Shown one piece after another: positions 34,320 to 44,508 of a DNA stretch of 64,000 bases (position 1 is the first letter of the stretch; each line of letters starts with the position of its first letter). The position numbers and the translations under genes were made by a program. Origin of the DNA: Hymenobacter taeanensis (GTDB lineage: Bacteria; Bacteroidota; Bacteroidia; Cytophagales; Hymenobacteraceae). The DNA lies in the NCBI RefSeq assembly GCF_013137895.1, contig NZ_CP053538.1, forward strand, positions 867,501 through 931,500, written 5' to 3'. Below the pieces are notes generated by a model. It made no database searches, was not told the DNA's origin, and saw only the letters and a program-made list of their open reading frames with translations.

Positions 34320-35162
34320 TTAAATCATCTGGGTGTCGTTTAGCAGGCGCTGAATGGCAATGTCTTCATTTAGGTACTTAGAAGAGTACTGCTGGTCGGG
34401 TCCGTTAAAGAATAAGCAGGTGCCACCGTTTACGGCTTCAATAATGGCGTCTTTTTCAGCCATGGGCAGGGCCGGGCAGCCTAGGCTACGCCCCAGGCGG
34501 CCGTATTGCTTAATGAAATCTTCGCTAACGTAATCGGCGCCGTGCATCACTACGGAGCGTTTCAGGGCATTTGTATTATAGCCTTCATCTACGCCCTGCA
34601 ACTTCAGGGAGCGGCCGTGCTTGCCGGTATACTCACCTTTAGTAACGTAAAAACCCAGACTGCTCATGTTCGACTCGTTCTCGTTGGAGAAGTTAGTCGC
34701 CATGTTTTCGCCGGAGTTATGGCCGTGGGCCACCAGCGTATGAAACTTTACTTGCTTGGCCGCCAAATCCAGCACCCAAAGGCGCTTTTCGGTGGAAGGC
34801 AGGCTAAAGTCAACCACGGTCAGAAACTGCTTGTCGTTAGTAAGCTTGCCTTCATCTTCGAGGTTGAGGTACCCGGTCATGGCCTTCTCAAACACCTCGT
34901 AACGCAAGCCCTGCTGGGTCAGGCCCAGGTCTTGGTACACATCACGCAGACGCTGATCATATAATGCCTCTTTCGTAGGCGTGGGGGCAGCTACCCGGCG
35001 CACCGCTATTTTAGGCGTAGCGGCCTGCGTGCGGGCAATAGGAGCCGCCAGGGGCGTAGCCAAGAACAGCGAAGCCACAAACGGGAGTACCCGACGTGCC
35101 ATTCGGCGGGCCCGGCGCTTAAGGCGCTGACGACTTACTACACTCTTCTTTTCCATCTGCAC
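34320..35162 (-). CDS. L,D-transpeptidase-like murein enzyme (YkuD-type), first of a pair
   Basis: 280 residues. A signal/membrane segment at about 25-45 follows a very basic start (RQRLKRRARRMARR). The catalytic domain (about 65-275) belongs to the murein L,D-transpeptidase catalytic-domain family: KRLWVLDLAAKQVKFHTLVA, SSLGFYVTKGEYTGKHGRSL, then His207 in SVVMHGADYVSE and catalytic Cys229 in GRLGRSLGCPALPM. It probably forms or modifies 3-3 or protein cross-links in peptidoglycan. A paralogue lies upstream in the same orientation after a 316-base gap. The start is either of two nearby ATGs (residues 1 or 3). Confidence 0.8.
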   Translation of the reverse strand: MQMEKKSVVSRQRLKRRARRMARRVLPFVASLFLATPLAAPIARTQAATPKIAVRRVAAPTPTKEALYDQRLRDVYQDLGLTQQGLRYEVFEKAMTGYLNLEDEGKLTNDKQFLTVVDFSLPSTEKRLWVLDLAAKQVKFHTLVAHGHNSGENMATNFSNENESNMSSLGFYVTKGEYTGKHGRSLKLQGVDEGYNTNALKRSVVMHGADYVSEDFIKQYGRLGRSLGCPALPMAEKDAIIEAVNGGTCLFFNGPDQQYSSKYLNEDIAIQRLLNDTQMI

Positions 35163-35478
35163 GAAATGTTGTGGTTGTGAGAAAGGCCCAGCTAGTACTT
35201 CTGAGCCAGAGAGCTATACGCACTACACTAACAAACGATACACCTTACTGTTTGTTGACATATAGCGCTTTTACTCTATTTAAAACTTCCTCTTACCGCT
35301 CAGAGTTCCCAACCCCTTTAAAAGGCAAACTTATCTGCTTACTTTGTCGGCCAAATGACACTTCTACTAACTATAGAAAAGCTCTAGCATGTTCCAATGA
35401 TAAAGCTTGTGTTGGTGATCCATCGGCTGTCCATAATGGCGCTATCTTATTATCATCCCGAAAGGTGCGCTTGTTTAG
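35163..35478. other. 316-base intergenic region
   Basis: It lies between two minus-strand L,D-transpeptidase-like genes and contains the promoter region of the one ending at 34320. The sequence is AT-rich. No open frame with coding character, hairpin or repeat was noticed. Confidence 0.4.
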
Positions 35479-36360
35479 TTACCGCCACCCACTGGCCGCT
35501 AATTGCTGGGCCGCAATAGTAGCATCCAGCCATTTTGACTTCAGGCCGGGCCCACCCACATACAGACAGCCCCCCTCTCCTACCGCGTTAATGATGGCCC
35601 GGTATTGATCAGGCGGTAGCGCCGGGCAGCCGCGGCTGTAGCCTACTTGCCCATGCCGTTCTATATATCGCTTGCTCACGTAGTCGGCGGCGTGCAGGAC
35701 CACGTAACGGTGCAGGGCGTTATCGTTCTGGCCTACATCGAGGCCACGGAGACGACGCGAGAGGCCATGTTTCCCCTGGTAAGTATCCTGGGTGCGGTAG
35801 AAACCCAGAGCGGTGCATTCTGAGCGCATCACGTTGGAAAACCGCCGTGCCCGCAGGTAGCCTGAGCCCTCCCCATGCGCTACGTGGCTGCGCTGAAGCA
35901 CCTTGCCGGCCTTCAAGTCTAGCACCCACAGGCGTTTTGCGGAGGAGGGCATATCCATATCGGCAACCGCCAAAACCCCGGGCTTACTCACGCGGCCTTT
36001 TTTTCGCAGGTTAAGGTAGCCCACACAAGCCCGTTCCAACACTTCTAGGCGGAGTTCAGCGGCGTTGGGGCCTAAGCTGGCGTGCAGGGCCTGAATTTGC
36101 TGGTGCAGTGAATCTGGAACGCCCGGTAACAATGCCAGCGGCGTGAGGCGCAAAGAATCCGGCAGCTCTGCCGTAGTACTCATTGAACCGAGAGGCGTAG
36201 CTGCTTCTACCGTCCGCTTGCTGGCTGCATAAGCGTTGCTGGTTTCGCCCACGGAGGTCTGGCAGGAAGGCAGCAGCCCAACTAGGCTTAGCACAGCGGC
36301 CATGTGTAGTGGCCTAGCAGCCACCCGAGGCATTGATAGCAAGCGTAATAGTTGATTCAT
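35479..36360 (-). CDS. L,D-transpeptidase-like murein lipoprotein, second of a pair
   Basis: 293 residues. The chosen start MNQLLRLLSMPRVAARPLHM gives a signal peptide with lipobox LPSC, cysteine at about residue 33, so it is probably a lipoprotein; its neighbour has no such motif. The catalytic domain includes KRLWVLDLKAGKVLQRSHVA, FYRTQDTYQGKHGLSRRLRG, YVVLHAADYVSKRYIERHG and the active-site motif GYSRGCPALPPDQYR. The first H-x-x-D motif reads HAAD instead of HGAD, still keeping the histidine. It is about 40% like the neighbour by eye and probably arose by duplication; different anchoring may place them at different sites. Confidence 0.8.
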   Translation of the reverse strand: MNQLLRLLSMPRVAARPLHMAAVLSLVGLLPSCQTSVGETSNAYAASKRTVEAATPLGSMSTTAELPDSLRLTPLALLPGVPDSLHQQIQALHASLGPNAAELRLEVLERACVGYLNLRKKGRVSKPGVLAVADMDMPSSAKRLWVLDLKAGKVLQRSHVAHGEGSGYLRARRFSNVMRSECTALGFYRTQDTYQGKHGLSRRLRGLDVGQNDNALHRYVVLHAADYVSKRYIERHGQVGYSRGCPALPPDQYRAIINAVGEGGCLYVGGPGLKSKWLDATIAAQQLAASGWR

Positions 36361-36535
36361 GGCAAACAGCACAATTCGGCCCGAAAGTCTGCATTTACCG
36401 CCCCGATTGCAAGCTTTCAGTTTGCGCTGCTCCTTTAACAATTAACGCATCACTTCACAGCTCTTTCATGGCACCTATATTATTCTTTGAATAGTAGGCC
36501 ATTCGCCTTCCCAGCCGGCAGGCCATTTTCTTCGC

Positions 36536-36543
36536 TACTTTTG
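36536..36543 (+). promoter_or_regulatory. Putative -7 promoter box of the hscA-like gene
   Basis: TACTTTTG matches TAnnTTTG exactly, 84 bases upstream of the chosen ATG. No -33 TTG at ideal distance was found. Confidence 0.4.
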
Positions 36544-36627
36544 TGCCTTCCGAGCCCAGTAGCTGTTATAGCTTTTTTCCGCTCCTCTTTCCGCTCATTT
36601 CCGCGTGTTTTTGCACGCCGCTTGCAT

Positions 36628-38487
36628 ATGGCTAAAGTCGCAATTAACCTGTCCACCGGCAGCCTCCAACAGGAAGAAATCATTGTGGGTATTGACTTGG
36701 GCACTACCAACTCCCTGGTGGCCTACATTCACCCCGATACACGCCAGCCCCTGGCCATCAACGACCAGGGCCGCGGTACCATTGTACCCTCGGTGGTACA
36801 CTTCCCCCAAGGCGGCGAAGACCCCATTGTGGGCACTGATGCCAAGAGCTACCTGCTTACTGACCCGCAGAACACCATTTACTCGGTGAAGCGCCTGCTG
36901 GGTAAGTCGTACCAGGATCTAGGGCAGCACGCCTCTGATTTAGGGTATAAGGTTATCGACGATAATTCCGAAGGCATGGTGAAGATTCGGGTGGGTGATA
37001 AATTCTACTCCCCCATTGAGCTGTCGGCCGAGATTCTGAAGGAGCTTAGAACCCGCGCGGAGCACGCGCTAAAAACACCCGTGAACAAGGCCGTAATTAC
37101 GGTACCTGCTTACTTCAACGACTCCCAGCGCCAGGCCACCCGCGATGCCGGCCGCCTAGCGGGCCTGGAGGTGCTGCGCATTGTGAACGAGCCCACCGCC
37201 GCCGCTTTGGCCTACGGCGTAGGCCTATCGCCGGATGAGGAGAAGACCGTAGCCGTGTATGATCTAGGCGGTGGCACCTTCGACGTGAGCATTCTGCGCA
37301 TTCAGCAGGGCATCTTCGAAGTGCTGAGCACCAACGGCGACACCTACCTGGGCGGCGACGATATTGACCGCGCCATCATTGAGTACTGGAGTGGCGAGTA
37401 TCAGCTGGCTACAGTGCTCTTTCAGAACAGCGGGGCCCAGCAGGAGCTCCGCTTGCTGGCTGAATCGGCTAAGAAGCATCTGAGCCAAAACGAGGAGTTT
37501 GCCGCGGAGTTTGGGGGCACCGTGCTTCCGCTCACTAAAGCTAAGTTTAATGAGTTGATTGCGCCGTTGGTTGAGCGCACGCTAGTATCGTGCCGCCAGG
37601 CAATGGCCGATGCTAAGCTCACACCCCAGGATTTGAACGCTGTGCTGCTGGTAGGTGGCTCTACCCGCGTGCCGCTGGTGTATGACTCGGTATCAGAATA
37701 TTTCCAGCAGCCTGCCAACAATTCCCTCAACCCCGATGAAGTAGTGGCCCTGGGTGCCGCCATTCAGGCCGACATTCTGGGTGGTAACCGCCGCGACGTA
37801 TTACTGCTTGACGTGACGCCGCTCACGCTGGGTATCGAAACGCTGGGCGGCCTGATGGACCCCATCATCCCGCGTAACTCCAAGATCCCGACCAAAGCCG
37901 GCCGGCAGTACACTACCTCCGTTGATGGACAGGTGAACCTGAAAATTTCCGTGTATCAGGGTGAGCGGGACTTGGTGAAGGAAAACCGCAAACTAGCCGA
38001 GTTTGACCTGCGCGGTATCCCGGCCATGCCGGCGGGCCTGCCGAAGGTTGACGTAAACTTTATCCTGAACGCCGATGGCATTCTAAAAGTAGAGGCCATT
38101 GAGCTGCGTTCTAACACTCGCCAGGCGGTAGAAATCAAACCCCAGTACGGCCTCACTGATGAGCAGGTGGAGCAGATGCTAATGGACTCCATGACCCACG
38201 CCCGCGAGGATATTGCGGCCCGCATGGTGATTGAAGCCCGTACCGTAGCCGAGCAAATGCTTTACCAAGTAGAGCGCTTTGTCAGCAAAAACGGCCAGCA
38301 CCTCACCGCCGAGGAAACCAGCCAAACCACTGCTGGCGTGGAGAAACTCAAAGCCGCCCTTGCCACCCAGGAGAAAGACACTATCCTGAAGGCCGTGGAT
38401 GAGCTGGAAGAACTCACCCGCCCCTTCGCCGAACGCGTAATGAACATCAGCATCAGCCAAGCCATGGCGGGCAAGAAGATTGAATAA
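36628..38487 (+). CDS. hscA: Hsp70-family chaperone, HscA-like
   Basis: 619 residues. The N-terminal ATPase domain has [66 protein letters not shown] and [17 protein letters not shown]. The substrate-binding domain starts near 385 with [20 protein letters not shown], followed by a lid. A short basic N-terminal stretch ([17 protein letters not shown]) before the ATPase domain and the length are typical of HscA rather than DnaK. HscA helps load Fe-S clusters from the IscU scaffold with HscB. No isc genes are adjacent. The start MAKVAINL is preferred; about 47 residues of open frame before it look like noise. Confidence 0.82.
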   Translation: MAKVAINLSTGSLQQEEIIVGIDLGTTNSLVAYIHPDTRQPLAINDQGRGTIVPSVVHFPQGGEDPIVGTDAKSYLLTDPQNTIYSVKRLLGKSYQDLGQHASDLGYKVIDDNSEGMVKIRVGDKFYSPIELSAEILKELRTRAEHALKTPVNKAVITVPAYFNDSQRQATRDAGRLAGLEVLRIVNEPTAAALAYGVGLSPDEEKTVAVYDLGGGTFDVSILRIQQGIFEVLSTNGDTYLGGDDIDRAIIEYWSGEYQLATVLFQNSGAQQELRLLAESAKKHLSQNEEFAAEFGGTVLPLTKAKFNELIAPLVERTLVSCRQAMADAKLTPQDLNAVLLVGGSTRVPLVYDSVSEYFQQPANNSLNPDEVVALGAAIQADILGGNRRDVLLLDVTPLTLGIETLGGLMDPIIPRNSKIPTKAGRQYTTSVDGQVNLKISVYQGERDLVKENRKLAEFDLRGIPAMPAGLPKVDVNFILNADGILKVEAIELRSNTRQAVEIKPQYGLTDEQVEQMLMDSMTHAREDIAARMVIEARTVAEQMLYQVERFVSKNGQHLTAEETSQTTAGVEKLKAALATQEKDTILKAVDELEELTRPFAERVMNISISQAMAGKKIE

Positions 38488-38541
38488 CCAGTAATACAAT
38501 AGCAGGACTAAACTCCTTCTTGCTTACTTAGAACCATTTAT

Positions 38542-38576
38542 AAAAGGGCTCCACTGCATGTCGGTGGAGCCCTTTT
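38542..38576 (+). terminator. Rho-independent terminator after the hscA-like gene
   Basis: Stem AAAAGGGCTCCAC / GGTGGAGCCCTTTT with an 8-9 base loop, 54 bases after the stop codon. Confidence 0.85.
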
Positions 38577-38694
38577 GCGTTATTTACGCCGCAATAGATT
38601 GTTCCATCCTGCCGGTGATTTAGTATTAGGAAGCACAAAAAATATTTTAGGCTAGGGAACCTAGTTGTAAACGGTACAAAGCACCCACTGCGCC

Positions 38695-39903
38695 ATGAAT
38701 CCAGACCTTCGCCGCCTCTATCAATTTGCTCAGCAGCCTAGCCGGCGGATTATTGGGCTAATGTCGGGTACTTCTCTGGATGGGCTGGATGTGGCGCTCT
38801 GCCGCCTGCATGGGCACGGCACTACTACGCGGCTGGAGCTGGAGCACTTTGCCACCGTACCCTACCACGAGGATGTGCGCTACCGCATCCGGCAGGTATT
38901 TGCCCGTGAGCAAGTGAGCCTGGAATATCTGACGCTGCTCAACCCCTGGCTAGGCCACCTGCACGCCGATATGATTCTGCAATGCCTGGAGCAGTGGAAC
39001 ATTGCCCCCCCGGAAGTAGACCTCATAGCCAGCCACGGCCAGACGGTGTACCACGCCCCCCAGCATCAACATCTACGCACCGATTTTAACCTAAACGCCA
39101 CGCTACAACTAGGCGATGGTGACCATGTAGCCGTGCGCACCGGTATCATCACCCTCAGTGATTTTCGGCAGAAGCACATTGCAGCTGGTGGCGAGGGGGC
39201 TCCCCTGGCTGCCTACGGCGACTACCTTCTGCTCAGCAGCCCCAAGGAAGAACGCTTGCTCCTTAACCTGGGCGGCATTGCCAACTTCACGTACCTGCCC
39301 CGCGCCGGCCAGGATGCCAGTACGGCCTTCAGCACCGACACCGGCCCCGGCAACACCCTGCTCGATGCTACCGTGCGCAAGCACCGCCCCAACCTGGCCT
39401 ACGATGAAGATGGCCGCTTAGCCAGTGCCGGCCAAATACACGAAGGCCTCTTAGCTGAGCTGCTAGGCCACCCCTTCTTTGCGGCAACACTACCCAAAAC
39501 CACTGGTCCCGAACTCTTCGGACCCGCGTATCTGCAACAGGCGCAGGAGCGCAGCAATACCACTGGCTTAGGCCTGGAAGACACATTAGCAACGCTCACG
39601 GAATTGAGTGCTATGGGGGTGGCCCGAGCCGCAACGCAGGTTTTCGGACCTAAGCCGGCTTTATCGGTTTATGCCAGCGGAGGCGGTGCCCACAATCCGG
39701 CACTACGGGCGGCTCTGCAGCGCCACTTACCCGCTTGCCGCTTCGATACCACCGAGACCCTCGGAATATTACCCGATGCCAAGGAGGCTATCCTGTTTGC
39801 ACTGCTGGCTAATGAAGCGGTAGCAGGCCAGCCAGTGAGCATTGGCGCGGGGCGCCAGCGGGTACCGGCGGTGAGCATGGGCAAGGTTTCGTTCCCCAGA
39901 TAA
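38695..39903 (+). CDS. anmK: Anhydro-N-acetylmuramic acid kinase
   Basis: 402 residues. It phosphorylates and opens 1,6-anhydro-MurNAc to MurNAc-6-phosphate during peptidoglycan recycling. Actin-like ATPase fold: IIGLMSGTSLDGLDVALCRL near residues 20-40, DLIASHGQTVYHAPQ near 105, LLNLGGIANFTYLP near 185, STDTGPGNTLLDATV near 205, and ASGGGAHNPALRAAL near 325. All of these are hallmarks of AnmK. It is not followed closely by other recycling genes; a SusC/SusD pair starts 113 bases downstream. Enzyme assignment is strong; the pathway partners are elsewhere. Confidence 0.95.
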   Translation: MNPDLRRLYQFAQQPSRRIIGLMSGTSLDGLDVALCRLHGHGTTTRLELEHFATVPYHEDVRYRIRQVFAREQVSLEYLTLLNPWLGHLHADMILQCLEQWNIAPPEVDLIASHGQTVYHAPQHQHLRTDFNLNATLQLGDGDHVAVRTGIITLSDFRQKHIAAGGEGAPLAAYGDYLLLSSPKEERLLLNLGGIANFTYLPRAGQDASTAFSTDTGPGNTLLDATVRKHRPNLAYDEDGRLASAGQIHEGLLAELLGHPFFAATLPKTTGPELFGPAYLQQAQERSNTTGLGLEDTLATLTELSAMGVARAATQVFGPKPALSVYASGGGAHNPALRAALQRHLPACRFDTTETLGILPDAKEAILFALLANEAVAGQPVSIGAGRQRVPAVSMGKVSFPR

Positions 39904-40016
39904 ACAGAACGATAAAAAGCACAAAAGATTCTTCTTTTTGCTATGTTTAGTGGCTTGCTATCGGTGCCGTTGGGCTCCGTAGTAAGCCCTCCTTTTTCAC
40001 CCCTAATCCTCTCTCT

Positions 40017-43000
40017 ATGCCACACGCCTACCTTTTTGCGGAACGCCGCAGTTACTGTTGGATGTGGGTAGCGCTGCTCCTGCTCTGGCTGGGAGCTATG
40101 CAGCCCGTTTTGGCTCAGAATACCCGCTACACCATTAAGGGCCGCGTGCTTGATGCCCGGGCAGAAGGATTACCCGGAGCCACCGTGCGCCTGCTCAACA
40201 CAGTGCTGGGGGTTACCTCCAACAGTGAAGGGCGCTTCGAGCTAACTGCTGGCCTAGATCCCGGAACATACCAGCTTGAACTTAGCTCAGTGGGCTACAG
40301 CCCCGTGCGCCGAAGAGTAGTGCTGGGTACTGAAACCACCGTTACGGTACCCGACGTGACGCTGAGCGAAGACCTGGTTCGGCTGAATGATGTGGTCGTG
40401 ACGGGTACCTCCGTAGCTACCAGCAAGAAGCAGCTCGGCAATACTATTGCTACCGTTTCGGGCGAGGAGCTGCGCACTACCGTACCTACCCAGATTGACC
40501 AAGCCCTGCAGGGCAAGTTTGCCGGCGTGCAGATCACCCAAAACTCCGGTAACCCCGCCGGCGGCATCTCGGTGCGCTTGCGCGGGCCCAGCACCGTGGC
40601 GGGCTCCTCTGATCCGCTGTATATCATTGACGGGGTAATCATCAACAACGACTCCCCGCAGCTCCTCGACCTGGGCGGCTACGCCCAAAACCGGCTCGTA
40701 GATATCAGTCCCAACGATATTGATCGGATTGAAGTGATTAAGGGCGCTGCCGCCGCCGCTATTTACGGGTCACGGGCTTCCAACGGCGTAGTGCAGATTT
40801 TCACGAAGCGTGGTAAGGAAGGCAAGCCCCAGGTCACGGTGTCGTCGCAGTTCCTGACTTCCCAGATCCGCAAAACGCTTGATTACAACGAGTACCCTTT
40901 TCGCTTCACCAACACCATTGCCACTGATCTAAGCCAAGTGCCGGTGCAGCGCTACGACTACCAAAAGCAGATTTTCCGCACCGCAATTGGCACCGATAAT
41001 TACGTATCGGTGACGGGTGGCAGCACGGGCACCAAGTACTTTGCTTCGGGCAACTACTTCAATAACCAGGGTATTGTCAAGAACACTGACTTCAACCGGG
41101 GCGGTGGCCGGCTGCGGCTTCAGCAAACCCTGGGCTCGAAAGCTAGCCTGAGTGTGGGGGCCAACTACGCCCTGAGCCAAAGCCAGGAAGTGCCCAACGG
41201 CGGCATCAATGAGGCCTACGGCGCCCTCACGGGCTTTATCTTCTCGAATAACTTCATTGACCCCAGCCCCGACCCCATAACCGGCCGCTACCCCAGCACC
41301 GCCCTAAACATTGCGCGTACCAACCCCCTAGAGGCCATCAACCGCTTTAACTTCCGCCAGCGCACGTCTCGCTTTATTGGGGATGCTCAGCTGAACCTCA
41401 CCCCTTTTGCGGGCTTCACCATCGACTACGTGCTGGGCTATGACGCCAGCACCCAGGTAGCCACGGGCTTCATTCCCACTAACAGCACGGCGCCCACCTA
41501 TACCACTGGCCTTGCCCGCCGCGCTGACCGCACCTCCTTCCTCGTCAACAACGACCTGACCTTCAGCTATAAGCGAGATTTCACGGAATGGCTGGCCAGC
41601 ACCACCACGGCGGGCGGCACGCTACAGTATGAGCGGGCCCTCTCTACGGGCATTCAGTCCATCAACCTGGCGCCGGTGGTAGAAATTATCAATGGCACCA
41701 CGGTAGCTGGAGAGGAGCGCTCGGAGCGTACCATTCAGGGTGCCTTCATTCAGCAAACGTTTGGGTTTTACAACCGGTTATTCCTGACTGCTGCCGCTCG
41801 TGTGGATGCTGCCTCAGTGTACGGCGCAAACAACCGCACCCAATTCTACCCCAAGCTCAGTGGTTCCTACGTGGTATCGGAGGAAAACTTCTGGAAGGAA
41901 AGTGCCCTATCCCGCTTCATTCCGCAGCTTAAGCTGCGTGCCTCCTATGGCGAAGCCGGCAACCTCACGGCCATTGGCTCTTACCAGCGCTTCACCAACT
42001 TCAACCCGTTAATTCAGGGCGCACTGCCAGGCCTGGGCACCTCTACCCTGCAGGGCAACAACAACCTGAAACCAGAGCGCCAGAAGGAGTTTGAAGTGGG
42101 TACCGACCTGAGCTTATTCAATGACCGGATAGGCATTGAATTTTCTTACTACAATAAGCGCGTTCAGGATCTGCTGCTACAGCGCGACTTAAACTTCAGC
42201 TCAGGCTTCCTGAACCGCTTCGACAACATTGGCAACATGCGCAACCGAGGCGTTGAGCTGCTAGTGCGCGCTACGGCCGTGAAAACAGAGGCCGTTACCT
42301 GGAACATTACGGGCACGTTTAGTCACAATAAAAACCGTATCACCAACATTCCGGGCGGGGTCGTGACGTTTCCGAACGGATTCGGACTGGTGGCGGGCGT
42401 TGAAGGGTATCCGCTGGGTACCTATTACGGCACCTACTCGGCCCGCAAACCCGACGGCTCTCTGCTGCTCACCCCCGGCGGCCTGCCTCAGCGCGAGCGG
42501 GGCGTTCAGGGAACATTTGGGGCGGCCAACACACCCCAACGCGCCGCCGACGGGCAACCCTCCGGGGCTTTGCTGAACGCGGTGCTCGGCGACCCAAATC
42601 CGCGCTACGTGGCCTCACTTATCAACGAGGTGGGCCTGCTTAATGGTCGCCTTTCCTTGCGGGTGCAGTTTGATACCCAGCAGGATTTCGACGTGTTCAA
42701 CTTCACCCAGCGTGTAGGTAGCCGCGACATTTTCGGGGGCCTGGCCCAGTATGAGCCAGAACTGCGCGGTGAGGTGCCCAAGGGTACCAGCGTGGCCACC
42801 TACAACACGTTTGATCGGTGGATTGAAGATGGCTCTTTTATCAAGCTGCGCGAGGCTTCTGTCAGCTACCTGCTTACGCCCAAGTTTCTGGGCATGCGCG
42901 ACCTGCGCTTCTCCGTGGCCGGCCGCAACCTGTGGGTGATTACCAACTACAGCGGCTACGACCCTGAAGTAAGTGCCGCGGGCCAGAGCAACGCCGTGCG

Positions 43001-43067
43001 TGGCTTCGACTTCGTAGAGGTGCCTATCCCCCGGTCCGTGTCGGTGGGCTTCAACGCCTCGTTTTAA
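40017..43067 (+). CDS. SusC/RagA-type TonB-linked outer membrane protein
   Basis: 1016 residues. Signal peptide with cleavage near VLAQN at residue 34. A carboxypeptidase-like domain covers about 38-120 (YTIKGRVLDARAEGLPGATV), followed by the plug domain (NDVVVTGTSVATSKKQLGNT, then IDQALQGKFAGVQITQNSGN and SDPLYIIDGVIINND) and a large beta-barrel ending in VEVPIPRSVSVGFNASF. It forms the outer-membrane channel of a SusCD nutrient importer and needs TonB energy. The paired SusD gene follows after 29 bases. No glycoside hydrolase, peptidase or sigma/anti-sigma gene is adjacent, so the cargo is unknown. Confidence 0.95.
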   Translation: MPHAYLFAERRSYCWMWVALLLLWLGAMQPVLAQNTRYTIKGRVLDARAEGLPGATVRLLNTVLGVTSNSEGRFELTAGLDPGTYQLELSSVGYSPVRRRVVLGTETTVTVPDVTLSEDLVRLNDVVVTGTSVATSKKQLGNTIATVSGEELRTTVPTQIDQALQGKFAGVQITQNSGNPAGGISVRLRGPSTVAGSSDPLYIIDGVIINNDSPQLLDLGGYAQNRLVDISPNDIDRIEVIKGAAAAAIYGSRASNGVVQIFTKRGKEGKPQVTVSSQFLTSQIRKTLDYNEYPFRFTNTIATDLSQVPVQRYDYQKQIFRTAIGTDNYVSVTGGSTGTKYFASGNYFNNQGIVKNTDFNRGGGRLRLQQTLGSKASLSVGANYALSQSQEVPNGGINEAYGALTGFIFSNNFIDPSPDPITGRYPSTALNIARTNPLEAINRFNFRQRTSRFIGDAQLNLTPFAGFTIDYVLGYDASTQVATGFIPTNSTAPTYTTGLARRADRTSFLVNNDLTFSYKRDFTEWLASTTTAGGTLQYERALSTGIQSINLAPVVEIINGTTVAGEERSERTIQGAFIQQTFGFYNRLFLTAAARVDAASVYGANNRTQFYPKLSGSYVVSEENFWKESALSRFIPQLKLRASYGEAGNLTAIGSYQRFTNFNPLIQGALPGLGTSTLQGNNNLKPERQKEFEVGTDLSLFNDRIGIEFSYYNKRVQDLLLQRDLNFSSGFLNRFDNIGNMRNRGVELLVRATAVKTEAVTWNITGTFSHNKNRITNIPGGVVTFPNGFGLVAGVEGYPLGTYYGTYSARKPDGSLLLTPGGLPQRERGVQGTFGAANTPQRAADGQPSGALLNAVLGDPNPRYVASLINEVGLLNGRLSLRVQFDTQQDFDVFNFTQRVGSRDIFGGLAQYEPELRGEVPKGTSVATYNTFDRWIEDGSFIKLREASVSYLLTPKFLGMRDLRFSVAGRNLWVITNYSGYDPEVSAAGQSNAVRGFDFVEVPIPRSVSVGFNASF

Positions 43068-43096
43068 ATCCTTCTCTGACCTTGCTTTCTACCGAT

Positions 43097-44437
43097 ATGC
43101 GTCACTTTCTACCTAGGCCGCGCCGCCTGCTGGCCGCCGTACTGCTTGGGGGCCTGCTGCTAGGCACCGCCGCCTGCGACCTGGACCTGCCTAACCCCAA
43201 CGCCGCCACCGACGCGCAAACCCTCACCACGCGTGAAGGACTGTTTGCCCTCAGTGTAGGCCTCCGCCAAATCTACTCCACAGCTGCCCTGGAGCCCATT
43301 GTCCTGACTACTGGCACCACCAGCCGGGAAGTAAAGGGCATCACTACATTTTTCAATATTACCGAGCTGGAGCAAGGCGGCGCGCAGCTGTCCCCAAGTA
43401 ATGCCAATACCTCCGCCCTGTTCGCCCGCAATTATCGGGTAATACTTATTGCAGATCAGTTGATTGCCGCGGCCCCCTCCGTCTTTTCAGCTGATGCCGC
43501 CGCGCGCAGCGGAGTACTGGCCCATGCTTACTTATTTAAAGCGGCATCACTGGCTGGCGTGGCGTTGGGCTTTGAGCAGGGGCCATTAAGCGCCGATGCA
43601 GCGCCAACGTTTGTTCCACGCCAGCAGCTTCTCCAGGAAGCTATTCGACTGCTCGATTTGGCGGCTCAGGAGTTGGCTACTACTCCCCCATCAGCTGAGT
43701 TTAATTCGCAGGTGATTGGCCCCGATTTTAACCTGCCCAATACGGTACAGGCCTACCGGGCCCGCTTCAACCTGATGGCCGGCAATTATGCGGCGGCTTT
43801 GGCCGCTGCCAACCTGGTGAACCTAACGGTACGCTCAGCTTTTACCTACTCCACGCAAAACCCCAACCCGGTCTACCAATTCACTATTCTCCCCGGCACC
43901 AACTTCCGGCCCCGCGACCGGTTTGGGCTGCCCGCTAACCTGGTAGAGCCCGGCGACGGACGCTTGGCGTTTTACCTGACGGGCCCCGTGGTGGTAGACA
44001 ATAACAATGGCAGCACAGACAATATCCGCAGCCTGGCTGGCTTCTTTACCAGCCAGACCAGCCCAATCCCCGCCTATCTGCCCGACGAAATGCGCCTGAT
44101 CAGGGCTGAAGCGAACTTGCGGGCAGCCACGCCCAACATCGCCGCGGCCCTTACCGATATCAATGCTGTGCGCACCCAAACCACCGGCGACCCATTTGGG
44201 GTATACCCTGGCTTGCCTGCCTACTCCGGCCCGCTCACGGTAGATGCTCTGCTGCTGGAAGTGTACAAACAGCGCAGTGCCGAGCTGTTCCTGAGTGGCC
44301 TACGCCTGGATGACAGCCGCCGCTTTGGCCGCCCAGCACCACCTACCTCACTTACGGAACGCACGCGCAACTTCTACCCTTATCCGCAGCAGGAACGCGT
44401 CAATAACCCCAATACACCCGCTGATCCGGCTATTTGA
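43097..44437 (+). CDS. SusD/RagB-family outer membrane lipoprotein
   Basis: 446 residues. Lipoprotein signal with lipobox GTAAC at the end of LLAAVLLGGLLLGTAAC, cysteine near residue 27. Mature protein is helical with TPR-like repeats and includes LPNPNAATDAQTLTTREGLF near the start and the C-terminal segment LLLEVYKQRSAELFLSGLRL, which resembles the RagB/SusD core. SusD caps the SusC channel and captures the cargo. The start at the second ATG (five codons after an alternative) keeps the usual short N-terminus. It is the second gene of the SusC/SusD pair and is closed by a terminator. Confidence 0.93.
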   Translation: MRHFLPRPRRLLAAVLLGGLLLGTAACDLDLPNPNAATDAQTLTTREGLFALSVGLRQIYSTAALEPIVLTTGTTSREVKGITTFFNITELEQGGAQLSPSNANTSALFARNYRVILIADQLIAAAPSVFSADAAARSGVLAHAYLFKAASLAGVALGFEQGPLSADAAPTFVPRQQLLQEAIRLLDLAAQELATTPPSAEFNSQVIGPDFNLPNTVQAYRARFNLMAGNYAAALAAANLVNLTVRSAFTYSTQNPNPVYQFTILPGTNFRPRDRFGLPANLVEPGDGRLAFYLTGPVVVDNNNGSTDNIRSLAGFFTSQTSPIPAYLPDEMRLIRAEANLRAATPNIAAALTDINAVRTQTTGDPFGVYPGLPAYSGPLTVDALLLEVYKQRSAELFLSGLRLDDSRRFGRPAPPTSLTERTRNFYPYPQQERVNNPNTPADPAI

Positions 44438-44454
44438 TGTTGGGTTAGATATAA

Positions 44455-44488
44455 AAAAGCCTCCTTCAGTGTATTGAAGGAGGCTTTT
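44455..44488. terminator. Bidirectional rho-independent terminator
   Basis: Stem AAAAGCCTCCTTCA / TGAAGGAGGCTTTT with loop gtgtat, flanked by A and T runs. It separates the SusD gene and the convergent small exported gene. Confidence 0.9.
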
Positions 44489-44508
44489 CGCTTTATAAGT
44501 GGTCTACG

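Noticed and set aside
36487..36627. N-terminal extension of the HscA-like gene
   Set aside because: Rich in Phe, Pro and Ser without conserved pattern; HscA starts MAKVAINL.
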